From Wenjunlia tyrosinilytica (lineage in GTDB: Bacteria > Actinomycetota > Actinomycetes > Streptomycetales > Streptomycetaceae), in contig NZ_BMMS01000016.1 in NCBI RefSeq assembly GCF_014646055.1, forward strand, positions 155,464 to 219,463: 64,000 bases of DNA. Reading direction: 5' to 3'. A model generated the notes under the pieces. That model saw only the letters and a program-made list of their open reading frames with translations. It was not told where the DNA came from and searched no databases. The position numbers were made by a program, and so were the translations under genes. This document shows, piece after piece, positions 53,154 through 63,919 of this stretch (position 1 is its first letter; the number at the start of each line of letters is the position of its first letter).

Positions 53154-53831
53154 TCAGCCCTGCGGAGGAACCGGCGCGGATCCCGTCCCCGGCTCCAGCG
53201 CGTCCAGCGCCCGCCGCAGTCCGGTGAGCTTGCGCTCCAGGTGAGCGGCCGTCGCCACGGCGGCCGTGTCGGAGGATTCGTCCAGTTGCTTCGACAGCGC
53301 CTCGGCCTGCTCCTCGACGGCGGCCAGACGCGCGGACAGTTCGGCGAGCAGACCCGCCGAGTCCTTGGCTCCCTGCCCGTTCCCCTCCGCGTGTCCGCCC
53401 TCGAGCTGAAGCCTCAGCAAAGACGCCTGCTCACGAAGCTGGCAGTTCTTCATATAGAGCTCGACGAACACGGACACCTTGGCCCGAAGCACCCACGGGT
53501 CGAACGGCTTGGAGATGTAGTCGACGGCACCGGCGGCGTAGCCCCGGAAGGTGTGGTGCGGGCCGTGGTTGATGGCGGTGAGGAAGATGATCGGGATGTC
53601 GCGGGTGCGCTCACGACGCTTGATGTGGGCGGCCGTCTCGAATCCGTCCATGCCCGGCATCTGGACATCGAGCAGGATCACCGCGAAGTCGTCCGTGAGC
53701 AGCGCCTTGAGCGCCTCCTCCCCGGACGATGCCCGCACCAGCGTCTGATCGAGCGCGGAGAGGATGGCCTCCAGCGCCAGCAGATTCTCCGGCCGGTCAT
53801 CGACCAGGAGGATCTTGGCCTTCTGAACCAT
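53154..53831 (-). CDS. osaB: Response regulator OsaB
   Basis: A 225-aa regulator. ATG 53831 gives MVQKAKILLVDDRPENLLALEAIL. The receiver domain (1-125) has phosphoacceptor Asp55 in LLDVQMPGMDG and conserved Lys in SKPFD; there is no DNA-binding domain. The C-terminal half (about 130-215) is a coiled coil. In S. coelicolor OsaB with OsaA controls osmotic adaptation and is needed for aerial growth under salt; here the gene is 272 bp after osaA on the same strand. Confidence 0.9.
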   Translation of the reverse strand: MVQKAKILLVDDRPENLLALEAILSALDQTLVRASSGEEALKALLTDDFAVILLDVQMPGMDGFETAAHIKRRERTRDIPIIFLTAINHGPHHTFRGYAAGAVDYISKPFDPWVLRAKVSVFVELYMKNCQLREQASLLRLQLEGGHAEGNGQGAKDSAGLLAELSARLAAVEEQAEALSKQLDESSDTAAVATAAHLERKLTGLRRALDALEPGTGSAPVPPQG

Positions 53832-54103
53832 GGCCCGTCCTCCTCGTCCCGAAATGGGGACTCCCCTGCTCGAAGAGCTCGGGGAAGCACCGTCCGCCGC
53901 CCCCAGGGACGACTCCTGTGCGCCGCCCGTCCTTGTGCCGGTCATGGTAGCCGCACCCCGTTGTTCGCCACACCCTGTCACCGCCATGTCACTGTGCACG
54001 TACCGAAAACGCAACGCACGTGAGGATAGTTCCCACAGGGGGCAGGTTGGCAATGACTTCCCACCGGGCACCTGCCCGGCACCACCCGCGCGACCACTGC
54101 CGG

Positions 54104-57100
54104 TCAACGGGCGTTCAGCCACTGATCCATGACGGTCAGCAGGTGGTCGGTGTCCACCGGCTTCGTGACGTGGTCCGACGCTCCCGCCTCGATGCTCTTC
54201 TCCCGGTCCCCCTTCATCGCCTTGGCGGTCAGCGCGATGATCGGCAGACCGGCGAACTGCGGCATCCTGCGGATCGCCGTCGTCGTGGAGTAACCGTCCA
54301 TCTCGGGCATCATGATGTCCATCAGGACCAGCGCGACGTCGTCGTGCTGCTCCAGGACCTCGATTCCCTCCCTGCCGTTCTCGGCGTACAGCACGGTCAG
54401 CCCGTGCTGTTCGAGCACGCTGGTCAGCGCGAAGACATTGCGGATGTCGTCGTCGACGACGAGGACCTTCTCACCGTGGAAGCCCCCGCTGAAACTCCCC
54501 TGATCGGATTCGTCCTCGCGGTGGTTGACCCACGACTCGCGGGGGGGCTGCTGCGTGGGCTGCGCCGGCACGGCGCCCGAGGGCCCCGACTGCTCGTGGC
54601 GGGCGCGGTTGCGGCGGATACGGGCCAGGCCCGATCCGGCGCGGCTGCGGGTCGTCGCGGACGCCTCGATCTCCAGGCGTCCGCCGTCCCGTTCCGGCTC
54701 CAGCTGGTGCACGTCCGCGTCGGACAGCCCGTTGGACGGGTACGAGGGCCACTCCTCGCTCGCCAGCGGCAGATACAGGGTGAAGGTGCTGCCGCGTCCC
54801 GGCTGGCTGTCGGCGTGGATCTCACCGCCGAGCAGGCGGGCGATCTCCCGGCTGATCGACAGGCCCAGACCCGTGCCGCCGTACTTGCGGCTGGTGGTGC
54901 CGTCGGCCTGCTTGAACGCCTCGAAGATCACCCTCATCTTGCTGGCGGCAATGCCGATACCGGTGTCCGTGACCGAGAACGCGATCATGTCCTGGTCGGG
55001 GTCCTGGAGCGACCCGACCTCCAGCATCTGCTCGCGGATGCTCACGGGCACATCCGATCCGGCCGGGCGGATCACCAGCTCCACCGCGCCGTTGTCGGTG
55101 AACTTCACCGCGTTGGACAGCAGATTGCGCAGGACCTGCAACAGCCGCTGCTCATCGGTGTGCAGGGTCACCGGCAGCTCCGGCGAGACCCGCACGGCGA
55201 AGTCCAGGCCCTTCTCCGCCGTCAGCGGGCGGAAGGTCGCCTCGACGTAGTCCACCAGCTGCACCAGCGCGATCCTGGTCGGGCTGACGTCCATCTTCCC
55301 GGCCTCGACCTTCGACAGGTCCAGGATGTCGTTGATGAGCTGGAGCAGGTCGGAGCCGGCCCCGTGGATGGTCTCGGCGAACTCGACCTGCTTCGGGGAC
55401 AGATTCCCCTCGGCGTTGTCGGCGAGGAGCTTGGCGAGGATCAGCAGGGAGTTCAGCGGCGTGCGCAGCTCGTGCGACATGTTCGCCAGGAACTCCGACT
55501 TGTAGCGCATCGACAGCGCCAGCTGCTCGGCACGCTCCTCCAGCACCTGCCGGGCGTCCTCGATCTCGTTGTTCTTGATCTCGATGTCGCGGTTCTGGCG
55601 GGCCAGCAGCTCTGCCTTCTCCTCCAGCTCCGCGTTCGAGTGCTGCAGGGCGGACTGGCGGCTTTCCAGCTCGTCAGAACGTTCCTTCAGCTGTGTCGTG
55701 AGCTCCTGCGACTGCCGCAGGAGCGCCTCGGTCTTGGTGTTCACCCCGATGGTGTTGACGGTGACCGCGATCATCTCCGCGATCTGGTCCAGGAAGTCCC
55801 GGTGCACCAGGGTGAACGGCTGGAACGAGGCCAGCTCGATCACGCCGAGCAACCGGCCCTCGAACAGCACCGGCAGGATCACCACATTGACAGGCGGCGC
55901 CTGGCCGAGACCGGACGAGATCATCAGATAGTCCGGCGGGGCCGACTGGATGAGGATCGTGCGCTTCTCCTGGGCGACCTGCCCGATCAGCGACTCGCCG
56001 AGCCGGTAGCCCGTCGGCATCGAGCGGGTGGAGTACCCGTAGCCGCCGATCAGCCGCAGCTCCACCGCGTCGTCGCTGTCCGCGTCGCCGACGGGCTCGG
56101 CGAGGAAGAAGGCTCCGTGCTGGGCGGAGACCACCGGTGTGAGCTCGCTCATGATGAGGGAGGCCACGTCCTTGAGCTCCCGGCGGCCCTGCATCAGGCT
56201 GGAGATGCGGGCGAGTTCGGTCTTGAGCCAGTTCTGTTCCTGGTTCGCCCGCGTGGTCTCCCGCAGGTTGGCGATCATCTGGTTGATGTTCTCCTTGAGC
56301 TCGTCCATCTCGCCCGCGGCGTCGACGCTGATCTGCAAGGAGAGGTCGCCCCGGGTCACCGCCGTGGCGACCTGGGCGATGGCGCGCACCTGCCGGGTGA
56401 GGCTGCCCGCGAGCTCGTTCACGGAGTCGGTCAGGTCCTGCCAGGTGCCCACCACGCCGGGCACGCGCGCCTGGCCGCCGAGGATGCCCTCGGTGCCCAC
56501 CTCGCGCGCCACCCGCGTGAGTTCGTCGGCGAACGCGGACAACTGGTCGACCATCGTGTTGATGGTGGTCTTCAGCTCCAGGATCTCGCCGCGCGCGTCC
56601 ACGTCGATCTTCTTGGTCAGATCGCCCTTGGCGACCGCCGTGGTGACCATCGCGATATTGCGGACCTGCCCGGTCAGGTTGGACGCCATCGAGTTCACCG
56701 ACTCGGTGAGGTCCTTCCACGTGCCGGCGACACCCGGCACCCGCGCCTGGCCGCCCAGGATGCCCTCGGTGCCCACCTCGCGCGCCACCCGGGTCACCTC
56801 GTCGGCGAACGACGACAGGGTCGTCACCATCGTATTGACGGTGTCGGCGAGCTGCGCGACCTCACCGCGCGCCTCGACGGTGACCTTCTTCGTCAGATCG
56901 CCGTTGGCGACCGCCGTGGCGACCTGGGAGATATTGCGCACCTGGCTGGTCAGGTTGTTGGCCATCAGGTTGACGTTGTCGGTGAGGTCCTTCCAGATGC
57001 CGGAGGCGTCACGCACCCTGGCCTGACCGCCGAGCTGGCCCTCGGTGCCCACCTCGCGGGCCACCCGGGTCACCTCGTCACCGAACGCGGAGAGCTGGTC

Positions 57101-59593
57101 GACCATCGTGTTCACGGTCGTCACCAGCGCGAGGATCTCGCCCTTGGCGTCCACGGTGATCTTCTTCGACATGTCGCCGCGGGCGACCGCCGTGGTGACC
57201 TCGGCGATGCTGCGCACCTGCGAGGTCAGGTTGTTCGCCATCTCGTTGACGGACTGCGTGAGGTCCTTCCACGTGCCCGAGACGCCCTTGACGTCCGCCT
57301 GGCCGCCGAGGATGCCGTCGGTGCCCACCTCGCGGGCGACCCGGGTCACCTGATCTGCGAAGGCGGAGAGCTGGTCGACCATCGTATTGAGCGTGTTCTT
57401 CAGCTCCAGGATCTCGCCCCGGGCGTCCACGTCGATCTTCTGCGACAGATCGCCGCGGGCCACGGCGGTGGCGACCTGGGCGATATTGCGCACCTGCGCC
57501 GTCAGGTTGCCCGCCATGCCGTTCACCGAGTCGGTCAGGTCGCGCCACACGCCCGCCACGCCCTGGACCTTGGCCTGACCGCCGAGCCGCCCCTCCGTGC
57601 CCACCTCTCGGGCCACCCGGGTCACCTGGTCGGCGAAGGCGGAGAGCTGGTCGACCATCGTGTTGACGGTGTTCTTCAGCTCCAGGATCTCGCCCCGGGC
57701 GTCGACCGTGATCTTCTGGGACAGGTCCCCGTTGGCGACCGCCGTCGTCACCTGGGCGATATTTCGGACCTGGTCGGTCAGGTTGCCGCCCATGAAGTTG
57801 ACGGAGTCCGTCAGGTCCTTCCACACACCGGAGACACCGGGCACGGCCGCCTGGCCGCCGAGCCGTCCCTCGGTGCCCACGTCCCTCGCCATGCGGGTGA
57901 CCTCGGCCGCGAACGCCGAGAGCTGGTCCACCATGGTGTTCACGGTGTTCTTCAGCTCCAGCATCTCGCCGGAGACGTCCACCGTCACCTTCTGCGACAG
58001 ATCCCCGTTGGCGACCGCCGTCGTCACCTGGGCGATATTGCGGACCTGCCCCGTGAGGTTCCGGAAGGCCGTGTTGACCGAGTCCGTCAAGTCCTTCCAC
58101 GTCCCCGCGGCCCCCGGCACCGCCGCCTGGCCGCCGAGCTCGCCCTCGACGCCGATCTCCCGGGCCACGCGCGTGACTTCGGCGCCGAAGGAGGAGAGCT
58201 GGTCCACCATGGTGTTCACGGTGTTCTTCAGCTCCGCCATCTCGCCGGAGACGTCCACCGTCACCTTCTGCGACAGATCGCCGTTGGCCACGGCCGTCGT
58301 CACCTGGGCGATGTCGCGCACCTGCGCGGTCAGATTCCGGAAGGCCGTATTGACCGAGTCCGTCAGGTCCTTCCAGATGCCGGCGGCGCCCGGCACCTTC
58401 GCCTGGCCGCCCAACTGGCCCTCCGCGCCGACCTCGCTGGCGACCCGCGTCACCTCGTCGGCGAACGTCCGCAGCGTCTCCGTCATCGCGTTGACCGTGT
58501 CGGCGAGCTGCGCGACCTCGCCGCGCGCGCTCACCGTGATCTTCTGCGACAGATCGCCGTTGGCGACCGCCGTCGTCACCTGGGCGATGTCACGCACCTG
58601 CGCGGTCAGATTGCCCGCCATGAGGTTGACCGAGTCGGTGAGGTCCTTCCATGTGCCGCCCACGCCCGGCACCACGGCCTGGCCGCCGAGTTCACCCTCG
58701 GTGCCCACCTCACGGGCGACCCGGGTGACCTCGGACGCGAACGACGACAGCTGGTCCACCATCGTGTTCACGGTGTTCTTCAGCGCCAGCATCTCACCGT
58801 CCACGCGGACGGTGACCTTGCGGGACAGATCGCCCTTGGCGACCGCCGTGGTGACCAGCGCGATGTCCCGGACCTGCGCCGTCAGCTGCGCCGCCATCGT
58901 ATTGACGGAGTCGGTGAGGTCCTTCCAGCTTCCGGACATACCGCGCACCTTGGCCTGGCCGCCGAGCTTGCCCTCGGTGCCGACCTCGCTGGCCACCCGG
59001 GTGACCTCGTCGGTGAACGTGGACAACTGGTCCACCAGCCCGTTGACCGTGCGCCCGATCTTCAGGAACTCCCCGCGAAGCGCGTGCTCGGGACCGTCCG
59101 TCCCCTGCGCCCGCAGATCCATCCGCTGCTCGAGATCGCCCTCGGCCACCGCGCTGAGCACCCGGCCGACCTCGGCGACCGGGCGGACCAGATCCTCCAC
59201 CAGCGCGTTGGAATGGTCGATCGCCGTGGCCCAGGAGCCCTCGCAGGCGCCGACTTCGAGACGCTCCGTGAGCTTGCCCTCACGCCCGACCACCCGCCGC
59301 ACGCGGGCGAGCTCGCCCGTCAGGTGCTGGTTGCGGTCCGCGACCTCGTTGAACACCGCGGCGATCTCGGCCATCACACCGTCGCCGGTCACCGTGAGCC
59401 GCTTGCGGAAATTGCCGTCCCGCATGGTCACGAGCGCCGACAGCAGTCTGTCGAGGGCGGCGGTGTCCACTTGCGTCGTGCCGCGCGAGCGGGTGCGGGA
59501 ACCACCCTTGCGCGTCGCCGTTGCACTCCCCTGAGAAGAACGGCGCGCGGTGGCGGCTACCGTGCCGCTCCGCGCCGATGCGCCAGACTCCAC
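54104..59593 (-). CDS. osaA: Hybrid histidine kinase OsaA with a long HAMP-like repeat array
   Basis: An 1829-aa soluble hybrid kinase, the expected OsaA size. GTG 59593 has GGGAGGG before it, and its product reads [20 protein letters not shown]; an in-frame GTG farther upstream would add ~70 non-family residues. Order: disordered basic start (1-50), a degenerate first HAMP, then ten 92-aa HAMP-like repeats (about 135-1110, hallmark [22 protein letters not shown]), a GAF domain (about 1115-1240), coiled coil, phosphoacceptor His in SHELRTPL (about 1374), HATPase (about 1480-1610) and a C-terminal receiver (about 1708-1829, Asp in [11 protein letters not shown]). No transmembrane segment is seen. 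The partner OsaB gene follows. Confidence 0.94.
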   Translation of the reverse strand: MESGASARSGTVAATARRSSQGSATATRKGGSRTRSRGTTQVDTAALDRLLSALVTMRDGNFRKRLTVTGDGVMAEIAAVFNEVADRNQHLTGELARVRRVVGREGKLTERLEVGACEGSWATAIDHSNALVEDLVRPVAEVGRVLSAVAEGDLEQRMDLRAQGTDGPEHALRGEFLKIGRTVNGLVDQLSTFTDEVTRVASEVGTEGKLGGQAKVRGMSGSWKDLTDSVNTMAAQLTAQVRDIALVTTAVAKGDLSRKVTVRVDGEMLALKNTVNTMVDQLSSFASEVTRVAREVGTEGELGGQAVVPGVGGTWKDLTDSVNLMAGNLTAQVRDIAQVTTAVANGDLSQKITVSARGEVAQLADTVNAMTETLRTFADEVTRVASEVGAEGQLGGQAKVPGAAGIWKDLTDSVNTAFRNLTAQVRDIAQVTTAVANGDLSQKVTVDVSGEMAELKNTVNTMVDQLSSFGAEVTRVAREIGVEGELGGQAAVPGAAGTWKDLTDSVNTAFRNLTGQVRNIAQVTTAVANGDLSQKVTVDVSGEMLELKNTVNTMVDQLSAFAAEVTRMARDVGTEGRLGGQAAVPGVSGVWKDLTDSVNFMGGNLTDQVRNIAQVTTAVANGDLSQKITVDARGEILELKNTVNTMVDQLSAFADQVTRVAREVGTEGRLGGQAKVQGVAGVWRDLTDSVNGMAGNLTAQVRNIAQVATAVARGDLSQKIDVDARGEILELKNTLNTMVDQLSAFADQVTRVAREVGTDGILGGQADVKGVSGTWKDLTQSVNEMANNLTSQVRSIAEVTTAVARGDMSKKITVDAKGEILALVTTVNTMVDQLSAFGDEVTRVAREVGTEGQLGGQARVRDASGIWKDLTDNVNLMANNLTSQVRNISQVATAVANGDLTKKVTVEARGEVAQLADTVNTMVTTLSSFADEVTRVAREVGTEGILGGQARVPGVAGTWKDLTESVNSMASNLTGQVRNIAMVTTAVAKGDLTKKIDVDARGEILELKTTINTMVDQLSAFADELTRVAREVGTEGILGGQARVPGVVGTWQDLTDSVNELAGSLTRQVRAIAQVATAVTRGDLSLQISVDAAGEMDELKENINQMIANLRETTRANQEQNWLKTELARISSLMQGRRELKDVASLIMSELTPVVSAQHGAFFLAEPVGDADSDDAVELRLIGGYGYSTRSMPTGYRLGESLIGQVAQEKRTILIQSAPPDYLMISSGLGQAPPVNVVILPVLFEGRLLGVIELASFQPFTLVHRDFLDQIAEMIAVTVNTIGVNTKTEALLRQSQELTTQLKERSDELESRQSALQHSNAELEEKAELLARQNRDIEIKNNEIEDARQVLEERAEQLALSMRYKSEFLANMSHELRTPLNSLLILAKLLADNAEGNLSPKQVEFAETIHGAGSDLLQLINDILDLSKVEAGKMDVSPTRIALVQLVDYVEATFRPLTAEKGLDFAVRVSPELPVTLHTDEQRLLQVLRNLLSNAVKFTDNGAVELVIRPAGSDVPVSIREQMLEVGSLQDPDQDMIAFSVTDTGIGIAASKMRVIFEAFKQADGTTSRKYGGTGLGLSISREIARLLGGEIHADSQPGRGSTFTLYLPLASEEWPSYPSNGLSDADVHQLEPERDGGRLEIEASATTRSRAGSGLARIRRNRARHEQSGPSGAVPAQPTQQPPRESWVNHREDESDQGSFSGGFHGEKVLVVDDDIRNVFALTSVLEQHGLTVLYAENGREGIEVLEQHDDVALVLMDIMMPEMDGYSTTTAIRRMPQFAGLPIIALTAKAMKGDREKSIEAGASDHVTKPVDTDHLLTVMDQWLNAR
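56455..59000. repeat. 276-bp tandem repeat inside osaA
   Basis: The coding sequence for the HAMP array repeats every 276 bp (92 codons); the LGGQA codons recur about 276 bp apart, for example near 58955, 58679, 58403 and so on down to about 56468. Neighbouring units are similar in DNA, so unequal crossing-over could change the number of units without a frameshift. Confidence 0.88.
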
Positions 59594-59827
59594 CGTGTCC
59601 CTCCCACAGGATCGAACAGATTCCACATGTGCTTCGGGCCACGACCAGTGTTTCATCCTGAGGCGCCCACGCCATAACGGTTCCGCAGCATCACCTATGG
59701 TCTTGACAAGTCCCGAAAGGAAATCACCCGCAACCGGCGCACGCAGAGGCAGTAAGGGTAAGTAACCTGGCACAGGACTGCCCAGTGCGGGCAGCGGGCA
59801 CACCTAGGCCAGGGGAGGGGTGCAGCC

Positions 59828-62668
59828 TTGAGCGGGCCGCGCACGGGCGGACAACGGGCCGTCGCAGGGACGGCCGCGGACATTGCTGCCGGAATCGGCG
59901 GCGACGCCGCCGCAACGGCCGCGGACAACGCTCCGCGGACAGATCGCGACGACCCTCCCGGCAGGGGCACGGCGCCGGCCCGGGCAGGGACCGAGGCCGA
60001 GCTCGAGGTACAGCGAAGGAGACCAGTGATCACCGCGCGGGCAGCCGCCACCTTCGACCCGCTAGGGCGCTCCGTCGCCACCGCCCGCGCCTTCGTCCGC
60101 GACACTCTCCACGGCTGGGGCTTCTCCGACGTCGTGGACGACGCCGTGGTGCTCACCAGCGAACTCGTCACCAACGCCGTCGTGCACGCGGGCACCTCCG
60201 CCGACGTCCTCTGCCTCCGCTTCGACACCGCCGTGCGCGTCGAGGTCGCCGACCGCTACCCCGAGCGCGAAGTGCCGATGCAGGAGTCGCTGCACCGCGG
60301 GCCCAGCCCCGACCACGAGGGCGGGCGCGGACTTCTCCTGTGCTCAGCGCTGGCCACCCGCTGGGGAGTTGAGTACACGCCCACGCACAAGCAGGTGTGG
60401 TTCCACCTCGACCTGCCCGAGCGCCCCGCGGGCACCCGGTTCGCCGGTCCCGTCCTGGCCCCCGCCGCACTGCCCATGGCCGAGGAACACGTCCGGGTCG
60501 CGGTCGTGCAGGTCGACCGCCACGGCGCCATCGGGGCATGGAACGAGGACGCCCGGAGTCTTTTCGGTCACGCCGCCGAGCAGGTCATCGGCAAACCGCT
60601 GTCCGACCTCGCCGCCTGGCCGCAGACCCCGGGCACGAGCGTCGGCCTGGCCGAGGCGCTGCGCCTGTCCCGCTGGGAGGGCTCCTACGGCGTCCGCGGC
60701 GCCGACGGGAAGATCACGCCCGTCTACGGCACCCATCTCCGGGTGCGCGACTCCACCGGAGAGCCCTCGTCGGTGTGCCTGCTGGTGCGCGAGGCAGAAC
60801 GGGCGGTGCTCCAGAGCCCGCCGCGCGGCCCCGCGTCCGCCACGATCGCCGACGGATCCTCCTCGGGCGACGGCCACGGCCGGCGCCAGGGCGTCGACCC
60901 GTTCGAGGTGTTCATCGGCTCACCCGCCCCGGACGACCTCGACGGCCTCCTCCAGCGCACGGTGGAGCGCGCCCGCGACATGCTCGACGGCGACTCCGCC
61001 TACCTCCTGCTCGCGACCGACGACGAGACGGAACTGGAGGTCCGGGCCTCCACCGGATTGCCCTCCGCCCGCCAGCGTTTCGCCCGGGTGCCCGTCGAGG
61101 CCGGGACCGGACGCTACGGCAGCGCCCGGATGCCCGCCGTCCACGACGACCTCACCGTCGCCCCCGGCGCCGTCCCCCTCCTCGCCGGCACGGGCATGCG
61201 CTCGGTCGTCACCGTGCCGCTGAAGGTCGAGGGACGCCTCACCGGCTCGCTCGGCGTGGCCGCGGAGGCCTCGGGCCGCTACACCAACGAAGAAGCCCTG
61301 CGGCTCCAATTCGCCGCCGACCGGATCGCCCTGGCCGTCGAGAGCGCCCGCCTGACCGAGCTGGAGCGGCTGCGCCGCGGCTCGCTGTCCTTCCTCGTCG
61401 AGGCCTCCGACCTGCTCGCGGGCACCTTGGAGCGCGACCAGACCCTGGCCCTGATGGCACAGATGACCGTGCCCACCCTGGCGAGCTGGTGCGCCGTCTA
61501 CACGATCGCCGAGCAGTCCGAGCCCGAACTGGCCTTCGTCCTCCACGAGGACGAGGACCGCATCGACGGCCTCAAGGCCCTGCTGGAGCGCGTCGAGCCG
61601 CCCACGCCCGAACCCACCCCCGGCGCACGCCAGTGGACCGCCCCGGCGGACGCCGCCCACGCGGCCGCCCTGCGCGTCTCCCTGCGCTCCCTTGGCCTCG
61701 GTGAGCCCGGACGCCCGGCCACCGGGCCCGGCACCGCCCATGCCACCGCGGCGGCCGTCGGAGGCGAGACCGTGGTCCTGCCGCTGGTGGCCCGCAACCG
61801 CGTGATCGGCATGCTCACGCTCGGCAAGCCCGCCGAGGAGCGCTTCCGCCAGGAGATCCTGGAACTCGCCGAGGACCTCTCCCGCCGAGCCGCCCTGGCG
61901 CTGGACAACGCCCGCCTGTACTCCGAGCGCACGGCGATCAGCCAGTCCCTCCAGCGCAGCCTGCTGCCGCCGGAGCTGCCGCAGATCCCCGGAGTCGAGG
62001 TCGAGGTCATCTACCGCGCCGCCGGCGAGGGCAACGAGGTCGGCGGCGACTTCTACGACCTGTTCCCCATCCGTGACGGCTGCTGGGGCTTCGCCATCGG
62101 CGACGTCTGCGGTACGGGTCCGGAGGCCGCGGCCGTCACCGGCCTGGCGCGCCACGCCCTTCGGCTGCTCGCCCGCGAGGGCTTCAGCGCACCCGCCGTA
62201 CTGGAGCGGCTCAACGCGGCCATCCTCGACGAGGGCTCCCGCAGCCGCTTCCTGACCCTGCTCTACGGGGAGATGTGGCCGCAGCCCGACGGCAGCGTCA
62301 TCCTCAAGGTCGTCTGCGCGGGCCACCCGCTGCCTCTTCGTCTGCGGCCGGACGGCACGGTGGCCTCGGCCGCGGAACCGCAGCCGCTGCTCGGCGTGAT
62401 GGAGGAGCTCGAACTGGTCGAGCAGACCGTGGAACTCTCCCCCGGCGATGTCCTGCTGTGCGTCACCGACGGTGTGACGGAGCGGCGCGAGGGCTACCGC
62501 ATGCTCGGCGACGACGGCCTCGCGGATGTGCTCGCCCAGTGCACGGGGCTGACCGCGGGGGCCGTGGCCGCCAGGGTGCAAAGGGCGGTGGAGCGGTTCG
62601 CCGCGGACGCGCCGTCCGACGACATGGCGATTCTCACCTTGCGCATTCCGGAGAAGACGGAAAGCTGA
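59828..62668 (+). CDS. Multidomain PP2C-type (SpoIIE) phosphatase with its own ATPase domain
   Basis: A 946-aa protein. TTG 59828 has GGAGGGG about eight bases upstream. Domains: Ala-rich start (1-60), RsbW-like HATPase (about 75-200, N-box ELVTNAVVHA, GGRGLLL), PAS (about 215-330), GAF (about 365-510), GAF (about 520-690) and a C-terminal SpoIIE phosphatase (about 715-945) with GGDFYDL, GDVCGTGPEAAA and SDDMAILTL metal motifs. Having both an anti-sigma-type kinase domain and a phosphatase in one chain suggests a partner-switching role in a sigma-factor stress pathway. It is divergent from osaA (235 bp), the arrangement known next to osaA in Streptomyces, which supports a link with osmotic stress. 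Confidence 0.91.
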   Translation: MSGPRTGGQRAVAGTAADIAAGIGGDAAATAADNAPRTDRDDPPGRGTAPARAGTEAELEVQRRRPVITARAAATFDPLGRSVATARAFVRDTLHGWGFSDVVDDAVVLTSELVTNAVVHAGTSADVLCLRFDTAVRVEVADRYPEREVPMQESLHRGPSPDHEGGRGLLLCSALATRWGVEYTPTHKQVWFHLDLPERPAGTRFAGPVLAPAALPMAEEHVRVAVVQVDRHGAIGAWNEDARSLFGHAAEQVIGKPLSDLAAWPQTPGTSVGLAEALRLSRWEGSYGVRGADGKITPVYGTHLRVRDSTGEPSSVCLLVREAERAVLQSPPRGPASATIADGSSSGDGHGRRQGVDPFEVFIGSPAPDDLDGLLQRTVERARDMLDGDSAYLLLATDDETELEVRASTGLPSARQRFARVPVEAGTGRYGSARMPAVHDDLTVAPGAVPLLAGTGMRSVVTVPLKVEGRLTGSLGVAAEASGRYTNEEALRLQFAADRIALAVESARLTELERLRRGSLSFLVEASDLLAGTLERDQTLALMAQMTVPTLASWCAVYTIAEQSEPELAFVLHEDEDRIDGLKALLERVEPPTPEPTPGARQWTAPADAAHAAALRVSLRSLGLGEPGRPATGPGTAHATAAAVGGETVVLPLVARNRVIGMLTLGKPAEERFRQEILELAEDLSRRAALALDNARLYSERTAISQSLQRSLLPPELPQIPGVEVEVIYRAAGEGNEVGGDFYDLFPIRDGCWGFAIGDVCGTGPEAAAVTGLARHALRLLAREGFSAPAVLERLNAAILDEGSRSRFLTLLYGEMWPQPDGSVILKVVCAGHPLPLRLRPDGTVASAAEPQPLLGVMEELELVEQTVELSPGDVLLCVTDGVTERREGYRMLGDDGLADVLAQCTGLTAGAVAARVQRAVERFAADAPSDDMAILTLRIPEKTES

Positions 62669-62710
62669 GCGGGGCAGGTGGCGGCCGGTGAGCCGTCGCC
62701 GGAACTCGCC

Positions 62711-62790
62711 GGTCGGCGCTGCGCGGTCGGTGTCCGGGCGGTCGGTGCTCTGCGGTCGGTGCTGCGCGGTCGGTGTGCGGGCGGTCGGTG
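62711..62790. repeat. CGGTCGGTG repeats after the PP2C gene
   Basis: CGGTCGGTG occurs five times between about 62711 and 62790 with spacings of roughly 15-17 bp, separating the convergent PP2C gene (stop 62668) and DegT-like gene (stop 62833). G-rich repetition may serve as a terminator or slow RNA polymerase; no function is proven. Confidence 0.65.
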
Positions 62791-62832
62791 GCCCGCGGCC
62801 GTTGCCCCCCAGCCGGACAGAGGACTCGGAGA

Positions 62833-63798
62833 CTAGAGGAGGCCGCCGAGCTTGTTGCAGGCGGAGATGACACGCCCCAACTCCCGGCGGCTCAGCCCCG
62901 GGTGCACCGGCAGCGACAGGACCTGCTCGGCGGCGCGCTCGGTCTCCGGCAGATCGGCTTCTATGCGGTAGGCCCGCAGACGGTTCACCGGCGTCGGGAA
63001 GTGCACCGTGCTGCGCACCCCGCGGGCGGCGAGTGCCTTCGCGAAAGCGTCACGGTCCGGACGGCCGTTGCCCGGCACCCGCACCGTGTACTGGTGGTAG
63101 ACGTGCTGCGCCCCCACCGCGACGGAGGGGACGGCGACGCCCTTGAGCTTCTTGTCCAGAACGCTCGCGTTGGCCCGACGGCGCTCGGTGGACTCCGGAA
63201 GCCGGCGCAACTCCTCGCGCCCGGCCTCCGCGGCGACATCGGTGAGGCGAACATCGGTCTCCTGGCCACGCAGTATCCGCAGGGCACGGGCGAGGTTGTC
63301 GTCACCCGTCGCCACCACCCCTCCCTCACCGAAGCTGAAGACGGCGGCGGCCCCGAACGTCCCCACCGCCCTGCCCCGTACGGTGGCCATGGGTGCCTCG
63401 GTGGCGTCCTCCACGACGGCCAGACCGTGCCGCTGCGCCACAGCGCAGAGCCGGTCCATGGCGGCCGGGTGTCCGAAGAGGTGCACAGGAATGACGGCGG
63501 CGGTCCGCGAAGTGACCGCGGCGGAGACCGCGTCCGCGTCCAGGCAGAAGCTGTCCCGCTCGATATCGGCGAAGACCGGGGTCGCTCCGACCGACCGAAC
63601 GGCATTGGCCGCCGTCGGGTAGGAGAACGCGGGGACGACGACCTCGTCACCCGAGCCGATCCCCAGGCCGAGCAGGGACAGTTGCAGCGCGGAAGCGCCC
63701 GAGTTGACCGCGACGCAGTGCCGTCCGCCCACCAACCGGGCGAACTCGGTCTCGAACGTGCCCACTTCGGGCCCCTGCACCACCGATTCGATCAGCAT
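62833..63798 (-). CDS. DegT/DnrJ/EryC1-fold protein lacking the PLP lysine segment
   Basis: A 321-aa protein read from ATG 63798, which matches the family start (PEVGTFETEFARLVGG follows). A longer in-frame ATG at 63915 overlaps the rRNA terminator and is rejected. The fold is clearly DegT: SALQLSLLGLGIGSGDEVVVPAFSYPTAANAVR, VEDATEAP, and HVYHQYTVRVP. But where active enzymes have FSF followed by xxxKNLxxxGEGG, with the PLP-binding Lys, this one reads VFSFGEGGVVAT: about eight residues with the Lys are missing, and the later GYNxR loop is also shortened. It may be a non-catalytic relative, a sensor, or a dehydratase-like enzyme. It follows the rRNA operon terminator on the same strand. Confidence 0.82.
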   Translation of the reverse strand: MLIESVVQGPEVGTFETEFARLVGGRHCVAVNSGASALQLSLLGLGIGSGDEVVVPAFSYPTAANAVRSVGATPVFADIERDSFCLDADAVSAAVTSRTAAVIPVHLFGHPAAMDRLCAVAQRHGLAVVEDATEAPMATVRGRAVGTFGAAAVFSFGEGGVVATGDDNLARALRILRGQETDVRLTDVAAEAGREELRRLPESTERRRANASVLDKKLKGVAVPSVAVGAQHVYHQYTVRVPGNGRPDRDAFAKALAARGVRSTVHFPTPVNRLRAYRIEADLPETERAAEQVLSLPVHPGLSRRELGRVISACNKLGGLL

Positions 63799-63866
63799 GC
63801 TTCGGGATGCTGCCGGTACGGCATGAACGCCAGGTGACTCGCAGACGTCGCGGAGCTGCAAACAAC

Positions 63867-63907
63867 AAAAAAAGCCCGGTCCCTCGTCCGAAGACGAGAG
63901 ACCGGGC
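63867..63907 (-). terminator. Rho-independent terminator of the rRNA operon
   Basis: On the minus strand a 15-bp stem (63893-63907 with 63874-63888, one G/T-type mismatch) with a short UUCG-like loop is followed by seven T (63873-63867), 12 bases after the 5S end. It is the only terminator in the window with a classical T-tract. Confidence 0.92.
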
Positions 63908-63919
63908 TCCATCAATGAT

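Noticed and set aside
54020..59677. A 1885-aa open frame opposite osaA
   Set aside because: It mirrors the HAMP repeats, has no family motifs or ribosome site, and long antisense frames are expected in such high-GC DNA.
63867..63915. A longer DegT-like protein starting at 63915
   Set aside because: That start overlaps the rRNA terminator, and the added residues do not match the family.
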